Assembly: GCA_023238725.1 (NCBI GenBank)
Contig: CM041534.1
Coordinates: forward strand, 23,558,303-23,622,302
DNA: 64,000 bases
Direction of reading: 5' to 3'
DNA from: Scortum barcoo
Taxonomy: Eukaryota > Chordata > Actinopteri > Centrarchiformes > Terapontidae
How positions within the stretch are numbered: position 1 is the stretch's first letter; each line of letters opens with the position of its first letter. Under the pieces are notes generated by a model, which worked only from the letters and a program-made list of their open reading frames with translations, did not search any database and was not told where the DNA came from. Of the stretch, positions 1-14,500 are shown piece after piece. A program made the position numbers and the translations under genes.

Positions 1-2039
1 AAAAACAAGCTGGTTTCTGTGTAAAAATGACGTCTCAATATAAATCCTACTGAGGTCAGACAGAGAACGACTCCGCTGGTGAAAACTGTTTACTTACGAT
101 TGATTTTCTGCTGTTTCACGTTTCATTCCACTCTGGCTGATATTTTCACAGGCCAATTAAAGTGACGAAGAAAATCTAATACTATTAAAATCAATACTGG
201 CAACTACGTACAAATGTCAAAACACAATTCGCAAGACACGCCACACCGTGCATTGATTGTCTAATCTAAAAAATGTAATCACAGAAACTAATCTGGTTCA
301 AGGTTATGGTTCCATGCTGGAAACATATCAGACTGTGTAGGCATTTATCTTTTTAATTTAAGAAAAATCACTTTTTGACTGCCGGATCGGTGCTGCAGTG
401 CACGTTTGGTGTCAATGTTTGAACCTCCTCCAGTCTGCTATTTCTGTCGCTTGTCTTGGCACCGATAGACCCTCAAAAATCACATAAACCTGTTTTATGT
501 GTGTTATAAGTGACAATCAAAGAAACATAATAAAAATGCAAAATAATTAAAAACATATTTTACATCAAATCGGTGAGAAGCCACGCACGCATTTTTGGCC
601 GAGAGTGCTACCCGGTGATATTTATAGATATGATGGCTCATCGAAGTTCCCACCCACAGTTGCCAAAATATAAAAAAGGCTTGAATGTGAAGGAAAAGAC
701 ATTGAGAGCAAATATTAGAAGTGCACAGAATGATGTGTAATTCATTCCTTCATATTATGTGCAAGTTCAAAGGGTACACGTCTCCTTATGAGAAGCTAGA
801 TTGCTCAGAGTTCTTTTACTCCCAACTGTGCCAAGAAGTCTTATGTATGTGATAATGTGATTTATGGATACGTATCGGTCTTATTGCTCGAGCCGGTGGA
901 GCTGTTATTGGAATTGAAGCATGGCAGTGTTAATAAAGGACATCACTTTCTCTTGGCAGCGTATTTGCAGCATTATGTACCATTATATATATATCTTGGG
1001 ATGGTGCACATGCTGGACAAGAACAGTTTGGTCTGGACTCTTCTCATCACGTTAACGCCGGTTGAACACCTCGATTGTGCTGAACTTTGGTTGGTTAAAG
1101 TTGCAGCTTTTCTACAGTGATTTAGAAGTGGACTGGTCAACCAAAAGTGGAAACTTTCAATGATAACAGGTTAGAGAAACAGGGCTTTTCCCCTTAAATA
1201 ACTCTTAGCACACAATAGTGGTTTTGTAGCACCGAGCATGCTTTAGTTCGCTAACATGTGCACACCTTCAGGGCATTCATCTCGTATTTATGTGCTGAGT
1301 TCAGTCGTCTCACATACACAATTCTCTTCCTACCTTTTCTCATGTGCAAATTCAATAAGCTTCAATTTTTTATCAAGTTCGAGGCAACGTGATCTGAGAG
1401 TTTGAATTTAGTCACAAATTCACTTCTATTGTTGAAGCTGAAAACAGTTCAGTTGTAGGATGTGACTGATTATACCGAAAAATTTTGGCATTCAAATTAG
1501 TTGAAACTGACGGCTTCAAAGATATTAATAACTGGCACAAAAAATGAGCTGCTTCAGAGCAAAGAGATAGGTCCTTGTCCATAAGTATCACAAGTCTCAA
1601 AGTAATTATCAAATACAGAGAAGTGACAACAGCGATGGTCACAGTTTGTCATTTATTCTCTCGATCCTGATGCGGTCTTCTGTTTTTAAAATGATACTCA
1701 GGGAGAACTGCCGGCACTCACAGAAGCAAATTAAGCTTCAAACAAGCTTTTGTCACATTAAAAATGAAAACCCAGGAGAAAGATTTTCTCCCTGACTGTT
1801 ATCAATTTGTGATGTATTCCAGGGTGAATTTGCGGATGAAAAGCTGCAATTTGTTTCGTTTTTTTTTAGATTTTTCCTCAGATTGCTTCGTTTTCCTTTA
1901 TCACAGTTGCTGATTTCTTTAGTTTCCCAAAAGGTCAGTGGAAAAACGCTCTGGGACGTGTTGCATGTTGTCAAAAGTTCAAATTTACTCATAGTTTAGC
2001 ATGAAGCTAATTAGCACTAAGCATTTAATAATTTTAGGG

Positions 2040-2320
2040 GTGTTTGAGAAAAACATTTTTACTGATGTTTGACCTTGATGAAATATTAAGGGATCACCAA
2101 AATTCATCTTTAGAGGGACATGAACATCTGTACTGAACATCACAGAAATCCATCCAATAACTGTGCAAATATTTCACCCAAAACTAGGAATGTCAACCCG
2201 TTGGAGGCACGAGTTTAAAAGTCAGAGATCACCAAAGTCATTTAGGATTCATCCTCTGAGGACCATGAATGTTTGTTCAGAATATAACAGCAGAATATCG
2301 CCTAGTTTTTGGGATATTTC
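2040..2320 (-). repeat. Dispersed teleost repeat, copy 1 (reverse)
   Basis: Contains the phrase pattern 'ggatcaccaaa..tcat', 'ggattcatcctctgaggacc', 'atgaatgtttgt', 'atccatccaataactgt' and 'aatgtcaaccc.ttgg'. These are diagnostic of a non-coding repeat I recognise from many fish genomes (canonical units end in 'tattggatggattgccatgaaattt'). The repeat is internally reiterated here, with two ggatcacc-like segments about 140 bp apart. It is diverged, lacks coding capacity, and its transposon class is not clear to me. Confidence 0.6.
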
Positions 2321-5300
2321 ACCATCTTTATGTGTCAATGTGAGCTCTGCTTTACGCTGCATTTAAGAGAAAGAGCTGCTTTATGCTACATTTATCAGGC
2401 CTGTTTCATAACAAATTGTAATCTTGCAGTTTATTTAAAATGCTAATTGCACAGGGACAAAGCTGATGTGGGAAAAATATATTCTTGAACTGAGTTTGTC
2501 CCTTTTCTTTTGAGAATGCCTCCTCCCCTTTAGATGGATGGTGGTAATTACCATATGAAAAGCCAGCAACTCACGGCTGAAAATAAACAGAGCCATTTTG
2601 ACAAAATTCAACAATGTGGGATAAATATTGATTCCTAGCTACACCGAGTGATGAATGATGAATGTGTCCCACATCTGCTATCTGCACTTTCTGTCTGCTG
2701 TAGTGAGGTCAGCTGTAGTCGTGTAGCTCCTTACAGCCCAGCTCCCAGTTGAATTTGTCATCGGCGCTGCAGGCAGGAGACGTGAAGTGAAGCACGAAAG
2801 TAGTTACACTTTACATGTTCTTCTATCACTCACTGCTGTGTGTAGCTGTGCGTGGCGTCGGGTTGGTGGCCTTCACAGGAAGCTGTACTATTTCACTGAT
2901 GCTTAAAGCAAACAGAAGATCAATGATGAGTCCAAGCAGCAGATTGACACTGACCAGCAGTTTCCTCACTAAACACGGCAGAGCACTCATGCTAGTCCAT
3001 AACACCCACATCACACTGCGTTATTTTCTCCCTACTAAACTCTGTCGTTCTCCTCACACCTTGCATTTAATAAATCATACTCTTGGTGCACACTGCAACA
3101 CCACATCAGTGGAAGATTTATTCATGCAAGCTGTAGATTTCATGGATATCTTCTACTGACTGCTGCTTCAGAAACACACCTGAGTGAGACAAGTCACCTT
3201 TCAGGCAGCAAAGCATCCTCGCGCATCCACAGAAAATTACACTTATCAGTCTGAAGCACTCCTCTCGAAACAGACCTTAAGAAAAGATTGTTTATACCTT
3301 TGCACTCAAAGCTATGGCCTATTTCACCATTGGTAATAATGCAGGGATCTGCAAAAGGCAATTTAGGCCTCTAGTTAGACTTTCATTACTCTTTATTTCA
3401 CTAAAAGAAACTCTTCCTGTTTGAAAGTTAAAGTTGCACTCTGCAATACTTTATGCAAAAGTACATCTAATTCACAGAGTCGAGCAGCAGTAAGAGTATG
3501 TTTAATTGAGACACTGTAGATTCACACTGTTCACCCAAAAATGTCTTGGGCCTGATTGGGAGTCTGCTGGGAAATCTTATCAAACAGAATGTGACATTAT
3601 ACGAACCAAGCGTGCTGAAAGCACTTCGCCCTTCTGAAATTCAGTTTTTTTTCCTCTCGCTGCCACTTGGGATCGCCAAAATGTAAAACCGCATAGTGTA
3701 GTGTAGTTTTATCTTTGTTTTTAAGAAATACACACACAGCTCCATCCAGCTGGAAATTCTCTTCTTGCTGTGTAAATAAGAAACTAGAAAAAATAACACA
3801 CTAGTATGATAAAGTCAAATACATCCCTTGTGCATTCTGTGAAAAAAAAAAAAAAAATTCTACATTTTGGAAATACAAATTAAGGTGTGCAGTAATCCAG
3901 AGCAGAACTATATAATGCTATACAAACAGTTTACCTTGTACGGCTTTCCCCTGGATTGTTATATAAGCTTTTGTGTTGCTAAAATGGATTTAATAAGCAG
4001 CACACATATGAAACATGTGATGGGCAGCTTTAGCCAACAATGTCAGACAGTAACTGTGTATGACATCAATAAAAAATACAGTTTACTATTCAGAAGAAAA
4101 GCTCCAGTAAATTGAACCCCAATCCATTTTTTTTTTTTTTGCTGGACTTAAGTGACAGATCAATTTAGTCTGGTTACGCTTTGACTTCTACCAGCTCCAG
4201 CCTTCATCTTGTGGAAATGATGGGCATTTTTCATTATACTTTCCATCAGCGTAATTAACATTGACGAGCGCCGAGATGTATCCTGCCTCTTTATGCTTGT
4301 TTGCACAAAACACAAAGTGCTTCTCTTCCAAGAGGATGGACTGATGAAATACAAATGTAATACCTCTTCAAACGCAGTGAAAAATGAAAACATGACCCTC
4401 GCTTTCAACTTCTGCTCTCCTGTAAACTTTCAGGCAATTACACAGCGTCCCACATTGCAAAGTAAGTGGGCGCAACAGCTGCAAAATAAACCTCTGCACC
4501 TCCATGCGAGGCAAAGGTTCCCCCGACGACTATCGAGTCTTGAAACAGAGCAGCCTGCCCGGTGTCCCTGATAGTCACTCCAATAAAACTGCGACTTTCT
4601 TGGGGGACATATTTAACTTTATTAGACAGATCAAAATATAGAGAGACATAAAAGGTGGGGGGCAATTCGTGACAAATGTCAGACGTCACATAACCTCTGG
4701 CGTGTTTGACATCTTGAGATGGAGGTTGGGATCTGGGTCTTGTAAAATAAAATGCTGTGCTCGTGTAGGTTATTTTCATCTACAGGTTTGTAGGAGCCAC
4801 AAACTGTATATATGCAGAGGAAGAGGCCCTTATTTTGATGTTAAATCTGCCTGAATATTTTATCACATGGAGGATTTGGATGTTGCATTTGATAATTTTG
4901 TGCAACTGTGGACTACAAATGTACTTGGACTTCTATAATCTTCTCACCTCTGGAGTTTTATAGATTATATAATTCTGTTTAAAAAAAAAAAAGATGTGAT
5001 ACTATTCAAAGTGTCTGATCATTGTATAAAATGTAAGTAAGCCTTCGTTGTGGGTGGAACTGCTCAACTGTTGTACTGCAAATTCACTCAACAAGCCTCC
5101 AGCTCATGTTATTTTTTTATTTCACGAGAAAATCCCTTTCAATCATCCACTGGAGTTAACACATTTAAACTGGGATCACTTTGTTTAGATACGTGCTGGA
5201 CTGTTGGTACATCCTACAGTAAATATTAAACTCCAATTTTCCAGTGAGATGAAAGATTCTCTAGATTAGAGTCCAATCTTTTCTGCTTTGGAAGAGAGGT

Positions 5301-6179
5301 TGATGTTTGCAGATATTAATTAAATAATGTCTGATCAGAGGACCAACGGTGAATTCTGTCCAAGACTGGCTTTTCACTTTGAGAAGCTGCTATTGTTCAG
5401 TAATCCTCAGGATTAAACCCCAAACTCCCACCAGGTTTTGGTGAATTCTTGGAAAGTCGTCGCTCTCCCACGTAACCACAGGACACAAACGTCCCCTTTA
5501 CAGAAGAATTAAGGTCTGCTATCTTTCTAGTTTAACCTTTAAACCTTCCACATTTTCTATTTTGTGCCTTCAATTAAACAAACCTGTCATATTTAACATA
5601 GAAATAGTTCATTCATGCAATAATCCTCAAGTTAAATGACTGTCTGGGAAATTGCAGTAAGTGGACAAAAGCTGCTCCTTTTCTTCATTCATATTCATGA
5701 GCTGATGGACAATTTGAGTCAGTCTCCTAAGACTCAAAGACTGATTCAAATCCTCTGACAGACTAAAAATTTCAGGAAGAGCACCATTGTTGAGCTATAT
5801 ACTCATTTTCAGAAAATCAGCATAATAATTTCAGTATTAATTGTAAAAATCGGCTCTGCGAACTGGGGATCTTTACAGTTCTTTGTAATTTGAGTTCTGT
5901 AAGCCATCAATCATTCACGTTGAATGGAGAGTGATTCTGCAGAGATCTAGTTTCCATTTCCTTCATGGCATTTTAACATGAGACTTTCAGGCCTTGCATT
6001 CCTCATTCATTCATTTATTCACACCTACAGGGACCGAGCTGCAGGTGCAGGAGGCAGCTGGAGTTTCAATTTGGTCTCAGTGGCGAGTGGTCATTTGACC
6101 TAAACGTAACGAGGGGACGCCCTGCTGGGGCCGTTGATTTATGGCCGAGTAAATGAGGAAGGACATCCAACTGAAAACA

Positions 6180-6770
6180 CTCATACATTGTGCTTAGCCA
6201 CGTTAGCATGGCTGTGCTGGTTGTTCAGCCACTTTCTGCCCACACTGAAACATAACAGCAACTATTGGATGGATTATTATAACATTTTTGCACTAACATC
6301 CACACAGATAATGTAGATTTAGTGACTTTTCATCTAGTAACACCAGCAGGTCAAACATTTCAGCGGGGTGAATACAGCACAAACTTTTGTACATTTGTGG
6401 TTTCCAGACGCTGAGTTTCACATCAGTGGTATGGAGTGAGATGTCTTGACAAGTATTATAAAGATCGCTGTGAAATGTGGTGCACACATTCATGTCCACA
6501 TCAGAGTGAAATGTAATAATTTCAGCGATCCTTTAACCTTTCATACAGTGCCATCACCAGGTAAAAAGACTAAATATACACAAACTAACAGCATTCCCAC
6601 CAACCTTAGCTGTACTTTGTGTTTTATAGTAGTTAGCAAATGTTAGCGAACGCCAACGTTGATAGTGACTTTCTTGACATCAGCATGTTCAGCTTCATCG
6701 CTGTGAGCAGGTTTGTATGCTAACACTGGCGTTCAGCTCAGAGCACAGCCCCGTCGCTGGTCTTGACCTT
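6180..6770 (+). repeat. Dispersed teleost repeat, copy 2 (forward)
   Basis: Forward-orientation copy of the same family as 2040-2320. Visible landmarks in order are 'caactattggatggatta', 'gacttttcatctagtaacac', 'cagcaggtcaaa', 'gtggtatggagtgagatgtc', a second 'cctttaacctttcat', 'gccatcaccaggt', and a tail of 'cagcatgttcagc' and 'gtatgctaacactggcgtt'. The tail matches the 'agcatgttagcatgctaac' end of the canonical element. It is the longest of the three copies in the window, non-coding and diverged. Confidence 0.6.
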
Positions 6771-8312
6771 TGAATGGTGGTTAATTGATATCTGACAAGG
6801 TTAAACCACTGTAATTTCCTCAAATTGGAAGGTCACCCGATGGAGGACCTGTATTGTTATTTCTAGATCGCTGTAATCAAATTACGTTAGTTTTGAGTAA
6901 TATAACATCTCTGGACCAGCTCTAGCACGTTGTTCTGGATCAATCCATAATCTTTTAAAGTTGTTTGAGGGCTGAAATCATTTCTGAACATCTTATTTAT
7001 TTATTTACAATTGCTATGAGTCAGTGTGGCAACTTACGTCTGGTGGTAAATTGATGTATAATTATTCATAGCCTTCAACAGATTACAAATGATCCATTGC
7101 TCATTTAAAATGATGGATTGGCGACTTATATCTTTCCTCCCTATTTCGCCATCATCAGACGCATCCATCAGCCAACTATTCTTTCCCCCTGACAGGCTAA
7201 AACTGTGATCCTTCATGGTGATCAAAACTCTCACCAACCGTTACTTCTTTCTGTCCCCATAAATGACCAGCGCAGCATCAGTAAATCACTGCCCAGGAGT
7301 CATAACTTGTTCCGCTTCCTTTATAAGGACTTCTGAACCTGTCTTGGCTGACGCATTTATATGCACTTTACGTCAGGGAGCTCTTTTACTTGAGAGACGT
7401 GGACATCAACAGCAGCATACGCTTAAAGAGAGGATGGGAGATTTTTGGTTTATAGCAGGCAATGACATAATGTGAAAAAAGAAAGATGAGAGGGATAAAG
7501 AGTGGCCTAATGGTAAAAAATACTCTTTGAACTTCAAGGATAAATATTTTTTTTTTATTACAACTTTGCTGTTTTGTTCTCAGTTTAGGCCATCGTTCAT
7601 AATGTATTGCCTTAGTTAATTCCTAAGATCAGTGAATATGGCAAAAAGAAACACAAACACATATACAGGTTGTAAACAAACCCCCGGATTAACCAAATCT
7701 ACTTTAAAATCAATGGTAAAATTACTGCCCAAACTGTTTCAACCATCCATCACAGTTTATTGACCGCCTGCTGTGTTCAACTGTGATCGATCGTAGTTGC
7801 AGTAGTTGTGCATGCCCACAGATTTCCCCCGTAATGAGGGCTTATTACAGCCATTTCAGGTACACAAACTTTAGATAATCTGGCTAGACTGTTTACTTGT
7901 TTATAACCTGTCTGATTACCTGACTACTTGTTTTTCTTCTCCTGCCTGACTTTGTTGAAGCCGTGTTCCAAAATTCAGCAATATATTTTGGTGAATAAAA
8001 TATCAACATAACCACCAGAAATGATCAAAAACTATTAAAATAAAATTCCAGACTTTATTTAATCAAGGCATCAACTCTTATCTCTAAAAGAACCATCTGT
8101 AAAAGAGTATTGTGCTCTAAGTTTGAAATCTTTCACCATCATACCTTTAACTCATTCTTTATTTTCTGGCTATGGTGGGCACATTCAAGGAAAACCATGC
8201 CTGCTTTCAGGCTCCTCACTCAGACGCATCATTTGTCATCACCAGACACTCAATCTTTCGCTGCTGATTTATGTGAGTTCTCGTCATTGAGGCGTAATGG
8301 CGGTCAGTTTAC

Positions 8313-8592
8313 CTTCAGCACTGTGGATCCAAGCTCCAGACCCACCAAGACCGTCCTGTCCACCAGCTCCGCTATCCTGGGGTCGGCCACCTTCAGGGAG
8401 TCCTGGACCAGGTCTGTGACATCCACCTGCCAGTCGGGCCCCAGCATGGTGATGACCTGGTCAGTGCCCTCGGTGGAGGTGGTGTGGAACTGGGTCACTA
8501 CCTTAACGAGGGCCCGCTGGTACTGCAGGGTGCATCCTCGGCTTACACGGCGCTCGTCATCGTCGTCATCTGCGTCGCTGTCTCTGGTGCTC
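8313..8592 (-). CDS. tmem132e: tmem132e exon E (partial CDS)
   Basis: A 280-bp exon: one base completing the arginine split with exon D, then 93 codons. It begins STRDSDADDDDDERRVSRGC, an acidic linker found in all TMEM132 proteins (E-rich in mammals, D-rich here). It continues TLQYQRALVKVVTQFHTTST, EGTDQVITMLGPDWQVDVTD, LVQDSLKVADPRIAELVDRT and VLVGLELGSTVLK. The QFHTT..EGTDQV.TMLGPDW run is the clearest signature of the E paralogue; C and D carry QFV.E in its place. The exon ends AAG followed by donor gtaaac, phase 0, where the family continues VVSPLTEAVLGE in an exon not present in this window. The acceptor is ttcattcaag. It encodes part of the tandem Ig-like region outside the cell. Confidence 0.96.
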
Positions 8593-11500
8593 CTTGAATG
8601 AAGAGAAAAAGTTGAAAGAGAATAAAAAAACATTAAACAATTGTTTATATGGTGTAGAGGCGTTATCCTAAACCAACCATGAATATCGTGGGTGCAGCTG
8701 TTTCTTGCAACTGAGGTGAAAAACCTGAGAAGTTAAACTAAACACCCAAGATTTGGCCAAATGTGCCGGTGATTGCTCAACAAAAAGATTTAGCCTGATA
8801 GAAACGTTAAAAACTTAAAACCATCACCAATCATATCTTGTCAGTTCTTTAAACTGAGCAGCTGCTGCTAAATTGTGCTCAGCGCTGTGGCATGATGCTA
8901 CGTCTCAATTTGTGCCTTCTGTTCATGAGGGTCTCTACTCATTTTATAATTTGACATCATAACACTGATGAGAAACTCGGCACCACTCCACAGAGATCCA
9001 TCCCATTATGTGTTCTGATGTAGTGGCCATGAGGAAGAAATCCTCTGAGCCAGCAGGGATGAAACGATAGGCACCAAAAAGCAGAGTTTTGGACCGACGC
9101 CCTTTTTATTTCACAGGAGCCCTGGGCAGCGGGGTTAAACATGCCAGGTGCATCCCCCACCGAGCGCAATCTGCTCTACAACAAGATGTATGAGTTACCC
9201 AACTGCCCTCAGCAGGCTTGACAGACTGCCAGTTCCCCCTTAAAAAGCTCTCCTCCGCTTAATCTTTGCTTTGACTTAACTATCTGAACAACTTGAGATT
9301 CAGGAGAGGCAGCGGGGCTGTCAGACACCGACAAAGCATATATCCCACCCACTGATTTAAGGAACAGGTCCGATTATTAAGCTAAGCACTTCTGTCCTGA
9401 GGCCTCATAAACGCTTAGACTACACTCACTCAACAGCAAAATATGCTGTTGCATGTACCGTTCAACCTGTCCCGCCCACTCGGTTTGATTACGAATTCAT
9501 CTTAGCATGCTACCTCTCCACACCTCATCATTCTCACCGACACTCGAGCACTCTGCTCTGCTTATAACCTTGCACTGGTGGGTTATATGATATTTGGGAA
9601 TAAAAGGGCCTCCAACAGAGCTCTCATGGGTCATTGAATGTACCTGCATGTAGTTGTTCATTCAAGCAACTTCAACTTCACCTCACGAACCTTTTTACTC
9701 TGATTAAGCTCGGGTCACGGACTTATCACTTCTGTGTCTATGGGTGGTTGAATATGTTACTTTGAAATGAATAAAAAATGCAAAGCTGCCTCACAGTCGC
9801 TGTGTGATTTCATAACAGTGTGAAAATGTACTATGATTTCAATACTGTGGAAATTACTGCTTGACAGGTAAGATGTTGAGGGACTTTCAGCTGCATTAGT
9901 CAGTTCAACAGTGCATTACATTTGTAAAAACTCCATGTAAGCAGTCACTAAAACCATATAAACAAACATAAAAATAGCATGTAGCTGCAAATAGCAACAC
10001 AACAACCTGATTTTACTGGAGCCGTTCGTTTCAGGGTTACAATAATCTTGCATGTGGATGCTATCTCAAATATTAGTACATAAAGTTTTTCAGAATATTA
10101 GAAATCCACAGTATATTTTTTTCATTTTAAGTTTCAACAATTTTTGTCTATTGAATTTATTGAATTGAATTTATTTCAAACGTGTCTATAAATAAAGAAA
10201 AAAATGACCCCCAAAAAAAACAAACCAAATAGAAGTAACATCAGATCTAAAACATACAAGTTCGAAAAACCCTTAACAACCCTTTAAATGTTATACATAT
10301 GTAGCATGTGTGACCTTTAATGATAGAGAGAGTTTTTAGTATTCAGATGGTGGCGATTTTCACACAGTTTAGCACCCGTCACCATCAAGACTGGACCATT
10401 TGACCATTATCACTTAAGGGAAGACACATTTAAGTGAATAACTACCAGAAAAAAATGATAATTTATTATAAGATCAGACTTACATAACAAATTGTGAAAA
10501 ACTACACTAATTTTTTTTGCATATGACCACTAATTGAATGAACACTTCACAACAGTTTTTAGGTGAAGTTAAGTCAATTTGAGATTCTAGATTACCAATA
10601 AATTTGAATATCTTGTACAGAGGCAAGCAAACATTATTGCTATCACTAAGTCTATTTATAATGCAAAGTAGTATAGTTAGTTTTCTGTGTCACCTGGACT
10701 TCATCACGTTGTGTTGCAGGCTGACAGTGTGGCTTCGGGACATGTAGTCGCTGTCGTACTTAGGTAAGCGAGTTAACTCCACAGCAGACGCTCGGACTGC
10801 ACACTCACTTACTCATTCAGTTAGAGGTGGAGGAAAACCCAATGAGACAGTAAGGCTCTCTCCGTCTCTGTCAAGGAGTTTCACAACTCTTGGCTCAGGT
10901 CAGTGAAAGTTTACCTTCCTCAGTCTGTACCTGAAAATACGGTTGATATTTTTCCTCCCCCAGAAGAATATTGTCTGTTCTTATTAGAGTCTCTGATACA
11001 ACCGTACAAGCTGAAGCTTCAGTGCACACGGGCTGCCCGCCCGATTACACTTTCTTTCCTTTTTTAGAGCATGCTACTGGATAATGCAGCCAGTGAGCAA
11101 TTCTGCTGCACTGTAGCAAAGGCCCACTGCAGGCCAGGAGACCATGGTGCACATGAAGGTTCAGGATGTGTCACGTTGCAAAAGTAGGAAGGGATGTAGG
11201 GGCAGCAGAAAGGAAAATAAAAGAGTTAAGGAGGCGAGGAAAAGAGTGTGGGAGGTTAGAGGTCGTGTGGAGTAAAGCAAGAGCACTTGTGAGAGGAGGA
11301 AATTAAGCAGAAGAGTGGAAGTGAAGGGAGGATGGAGAGGAGTTAATGAAAAGATCCTAATTAGGTCACAAAGTTACAAAATGAAGCATCTTCAGCAAAG
11401 TCTGATGCAGATGGTCATCACTATTTGGTGTCACTGTTGTGTGTTTGAGATGACTAACGAGCTACATCACATTGTGTCAGCGTTGTTATTTGTTGTTGTT

Positions 11501-14500
11501 ATCTTACTTTGAGATGTGTTATTTACAGTGCTCTGATAGCCTCTGAAAACATCGAATTCATTATCAGAGATCTCCGTAATGACTGTAAACAAACAAGAGC
11601 AAGGTCAAGACAAGTGCTACTGTTAGTCCTCAAAATTAAGATGATGTCTCATAAATCCTGCTGCTGTCCGTAAGTCTTCTGCCTTCCTTGGCATCCTGGT
11701 ACGCAGAGTCTGCCAGTCTTGTAGGCAGTTGGCAGTGGTCTTTGTTTTGTTAATGGCAGATGTCCAGGTTTTTGACACAAAGACGTCTCAAGTCTCGACA
11801 CTCAAGTTCACGTTATAAGTTGGAAACTTTGGGAAATTTAAAGAAGTCAAAATGTAAACTCCAACACAATAATAGTTAAATATGTCAAATTAACATTGTT
11901 CATGGTTAATTTCAGCCTTTTGTAAATGGGAGGTGGTAGAGAGCTGACAGGAAGTGAGGGGAGAGAGAAGATCTCCAGCAGATCTCAAACTGAAAAAGTG
12001 GTGATTGCATGCTCACTGTGTTGTGTATGCATTAGATGTGATGTTTGTTTGTTGACAGATATAAAAAAACATATGTGCCCATGTGTCAAGGCCAAGAAGA
12101 AACTGTCAAGCTTCATGTTTTCTGTAATCATAGATAAGATGTTTTGGAGGTGCTCAGACTCATGGATATATCTACATTTCATTTCTACATTTGAATCAGT
12201 AAGGGGGGTAACATGAAGGTCTAAAATAAAAGTGGTAGCTGAAGTAAAAAATACGACATATTTCATGTTAAAGTGGCACCGAGCGAGCCGGCCGTGATAC
12301 TGCTGCAGCTATGGATCAACAGAAAAACAAAAAATGATACATCGCATACATCAAAGGATGTGTCCAACACCACCACCAGGAATATCACTGAAAACAGAGG
12401 AGTCCTGTGGGAAGGCCATTCTAGTCAGTATCAGTAGCTTCAATAGCCTGCATGTGGCACCGCCAAGAATGATGGGAGCTGTCTTTGTCTGCAGTCGCCT
12501 GATGCTGCAAGGAACTACAGGGAAAAGAAAATTACATACTCCCAGTAAATCCAAATGACAGTGTGCAAGAAAGAAATGCTTCACCTGCAGTGAAATGAAT
12601 TCCTCTGGCCTGGCAGTGTGGCAATCATAGCAACCTAAAATAGCTCACAAGGGGTCTTTGATTACTGTTTTCATGAAGGCACAAAGGAAGCCATATGCAT
12701 AGAAATGGTCTGGAAAGATTGTAGAGATACATAGAGAAACAAACTTTAAAATCACAGCAATTTTCTTGAAACAACTAGCCCACCGATTGATATTCGGAGG
12801 ATGCTGAATAACAAAGGTAATATCGTTACGGGAAAGTTATAACAAACGAGACCTCCAGCAAACCCTGGGGCCTGGTAAACACCGGACTAACGGCAAACAC
12901 CGTTCAAAATAACGAGCTCTGAACATCTCACAAATCTGATAAAAGCACGTATATGATTCCTCATCTGCAGGGTTTTACTTTAATAGTCTGGCCCTTTTAC
13001 AGCGAATGAAGAAAATGACGGAACGGCGCTAAAGTGGATTTAAGGATTTAAGACACATTTTACATGTCATAATAATACACCATCTATAGCCCATTATAGC
13101 CCATTGGGGATCTTTGAAAAATGAGGCTATGCAAGATGTTTTCTGAGCACTCTAGGTCATTTGAAATACCTTAATTCTTCAAACAACTCCTTAAACACGC
13201 CATTTGTATTCAGGTTGGGTAGAAATGGATTTGGTCTACGGTGATGTACTCCACCAGCGACGACAGCAGCCACCCGCGCGAGTGTTAATGCTCCCATTAA
13301 ACATTTCCTAAATGAAGGGTTGTGGGCCTGTTTGTTACTGCTCCATGCATGACAAGAATGCTAGAATATTTTAATGAGCTTGGGTTCTTTAACCTAAGAC
13401 CACATTTTTCACCGGGGTCCTGGCTCAAACAACCTTAATCTCCCGCTACTGCCATTTTTTCCACATCCATAAAGGTGCTATATCTCAAACACTTATAGGC
13501 AACAACTCATTAATTTCTTTATTGTCCGTTGGATTCCCTCTTCTGACAAAACCCTGAACTGTATAATATTGACATGAAGGCCACAACTATTGGTCTTGAT
13601 TTGTTTCGAGGATATCACCCAAACAGAAGAATAGTAGTGTGGAGAACCATCACAGTGGAAAGCTGTATATTCAGAGACTGTGTGCTGAATGAGACGTTAT
13701 ATCCATACACTGTGAAAAGCCTTAGACTGGATCCATCCCATTATATAAGAAGTTATACCACCTGTTTGATGAGTTATTGAAATTTATTTTTAACAGTGGA
13801 CCAATTTGATGCAGTTTGTAACTGTGATGCTAAAGTTTCTTTTTATGGTGTTGGGAGTTCTTTTAAGTTAATTTGAATAAGAAATTAATCTGTACTCCAA
13901 GTGTCACGAAGGTCTTATCAGAGGTTTGTCCTTCTGAGAACTGTAATTACTGTCAACTTAAAACAATCAAGTGTTTTAATTTATATAGAGGTTAGAAACT
14001 GCTGTTTTAAGCATTGCAGGTTAATTTGATTTTATTACCAACTGTTTAATGCAGAATTTATGGAATACATGCAGAAAGAAAAGTCGGTCATACTGCTGCA
14101 TCATCGGTGTGACAGCTTCATGGAGGTACAGCTACAACTGGTAAAACTCCAGCCATCATTTTAAGTACTGTCTTACACCCCAAATTACCTGCTTGTTAGT
14201 CCAAAAAACATCACTTTCTATCTAAAAGTACAACCAATATTCATTCAGGAAAGCTTAGTGTGTATGCGTTCAAAGTCAAATTAAGTCTGCCTCTTGGACT
14301 TGTTGTATAAAATGGGTTCAGATGGGTATGACACAAACATGACAACCTCGTACATCAATTTGCACTTGAGAGCTTCATTTTGCAGGGTACATTTCTGCTG
14401 TGTACCTGAGCCACAGCATCTAATTGGAGCAAAACAAGCACACTACACATAAAATCCTGAATAACAGAGAGAAGGCTGGGCTGCCTTTTAGTTTCTAATG

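Larger units (their letters stand above)
1..8312 (-). other. Intron 3' of exon E (partial)
   Basis: I looked on the minus strand for the expected next exon (SPLTEAVLGE-like peptide with a phase-0 acceptor) and did not find it, so this intron extends beyond the left edge. The sequence is AT-rich and all open frames are short. It contains two copies of the dispersed repeat listed separately, short poly-A and poly-T runs, and otherwise nothing I can name. Confidence 0.75.

Noticed and set aside
2826..3159. Overlapping open frames of 114 and 62 codons on opposite strands
   Set aside because: No family match, and the location does not supply the expected next TMEM132E exon after E (no VSPLTEAVLGE-like peptide).
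8110..8601. 163-codon open frame on the plus strand
   Set aside because: It lies antisense to exon E and owes its openness to that exon's codon composition. No family is recognisable, and the minus-strand exon has correct splice sites and clear homology.
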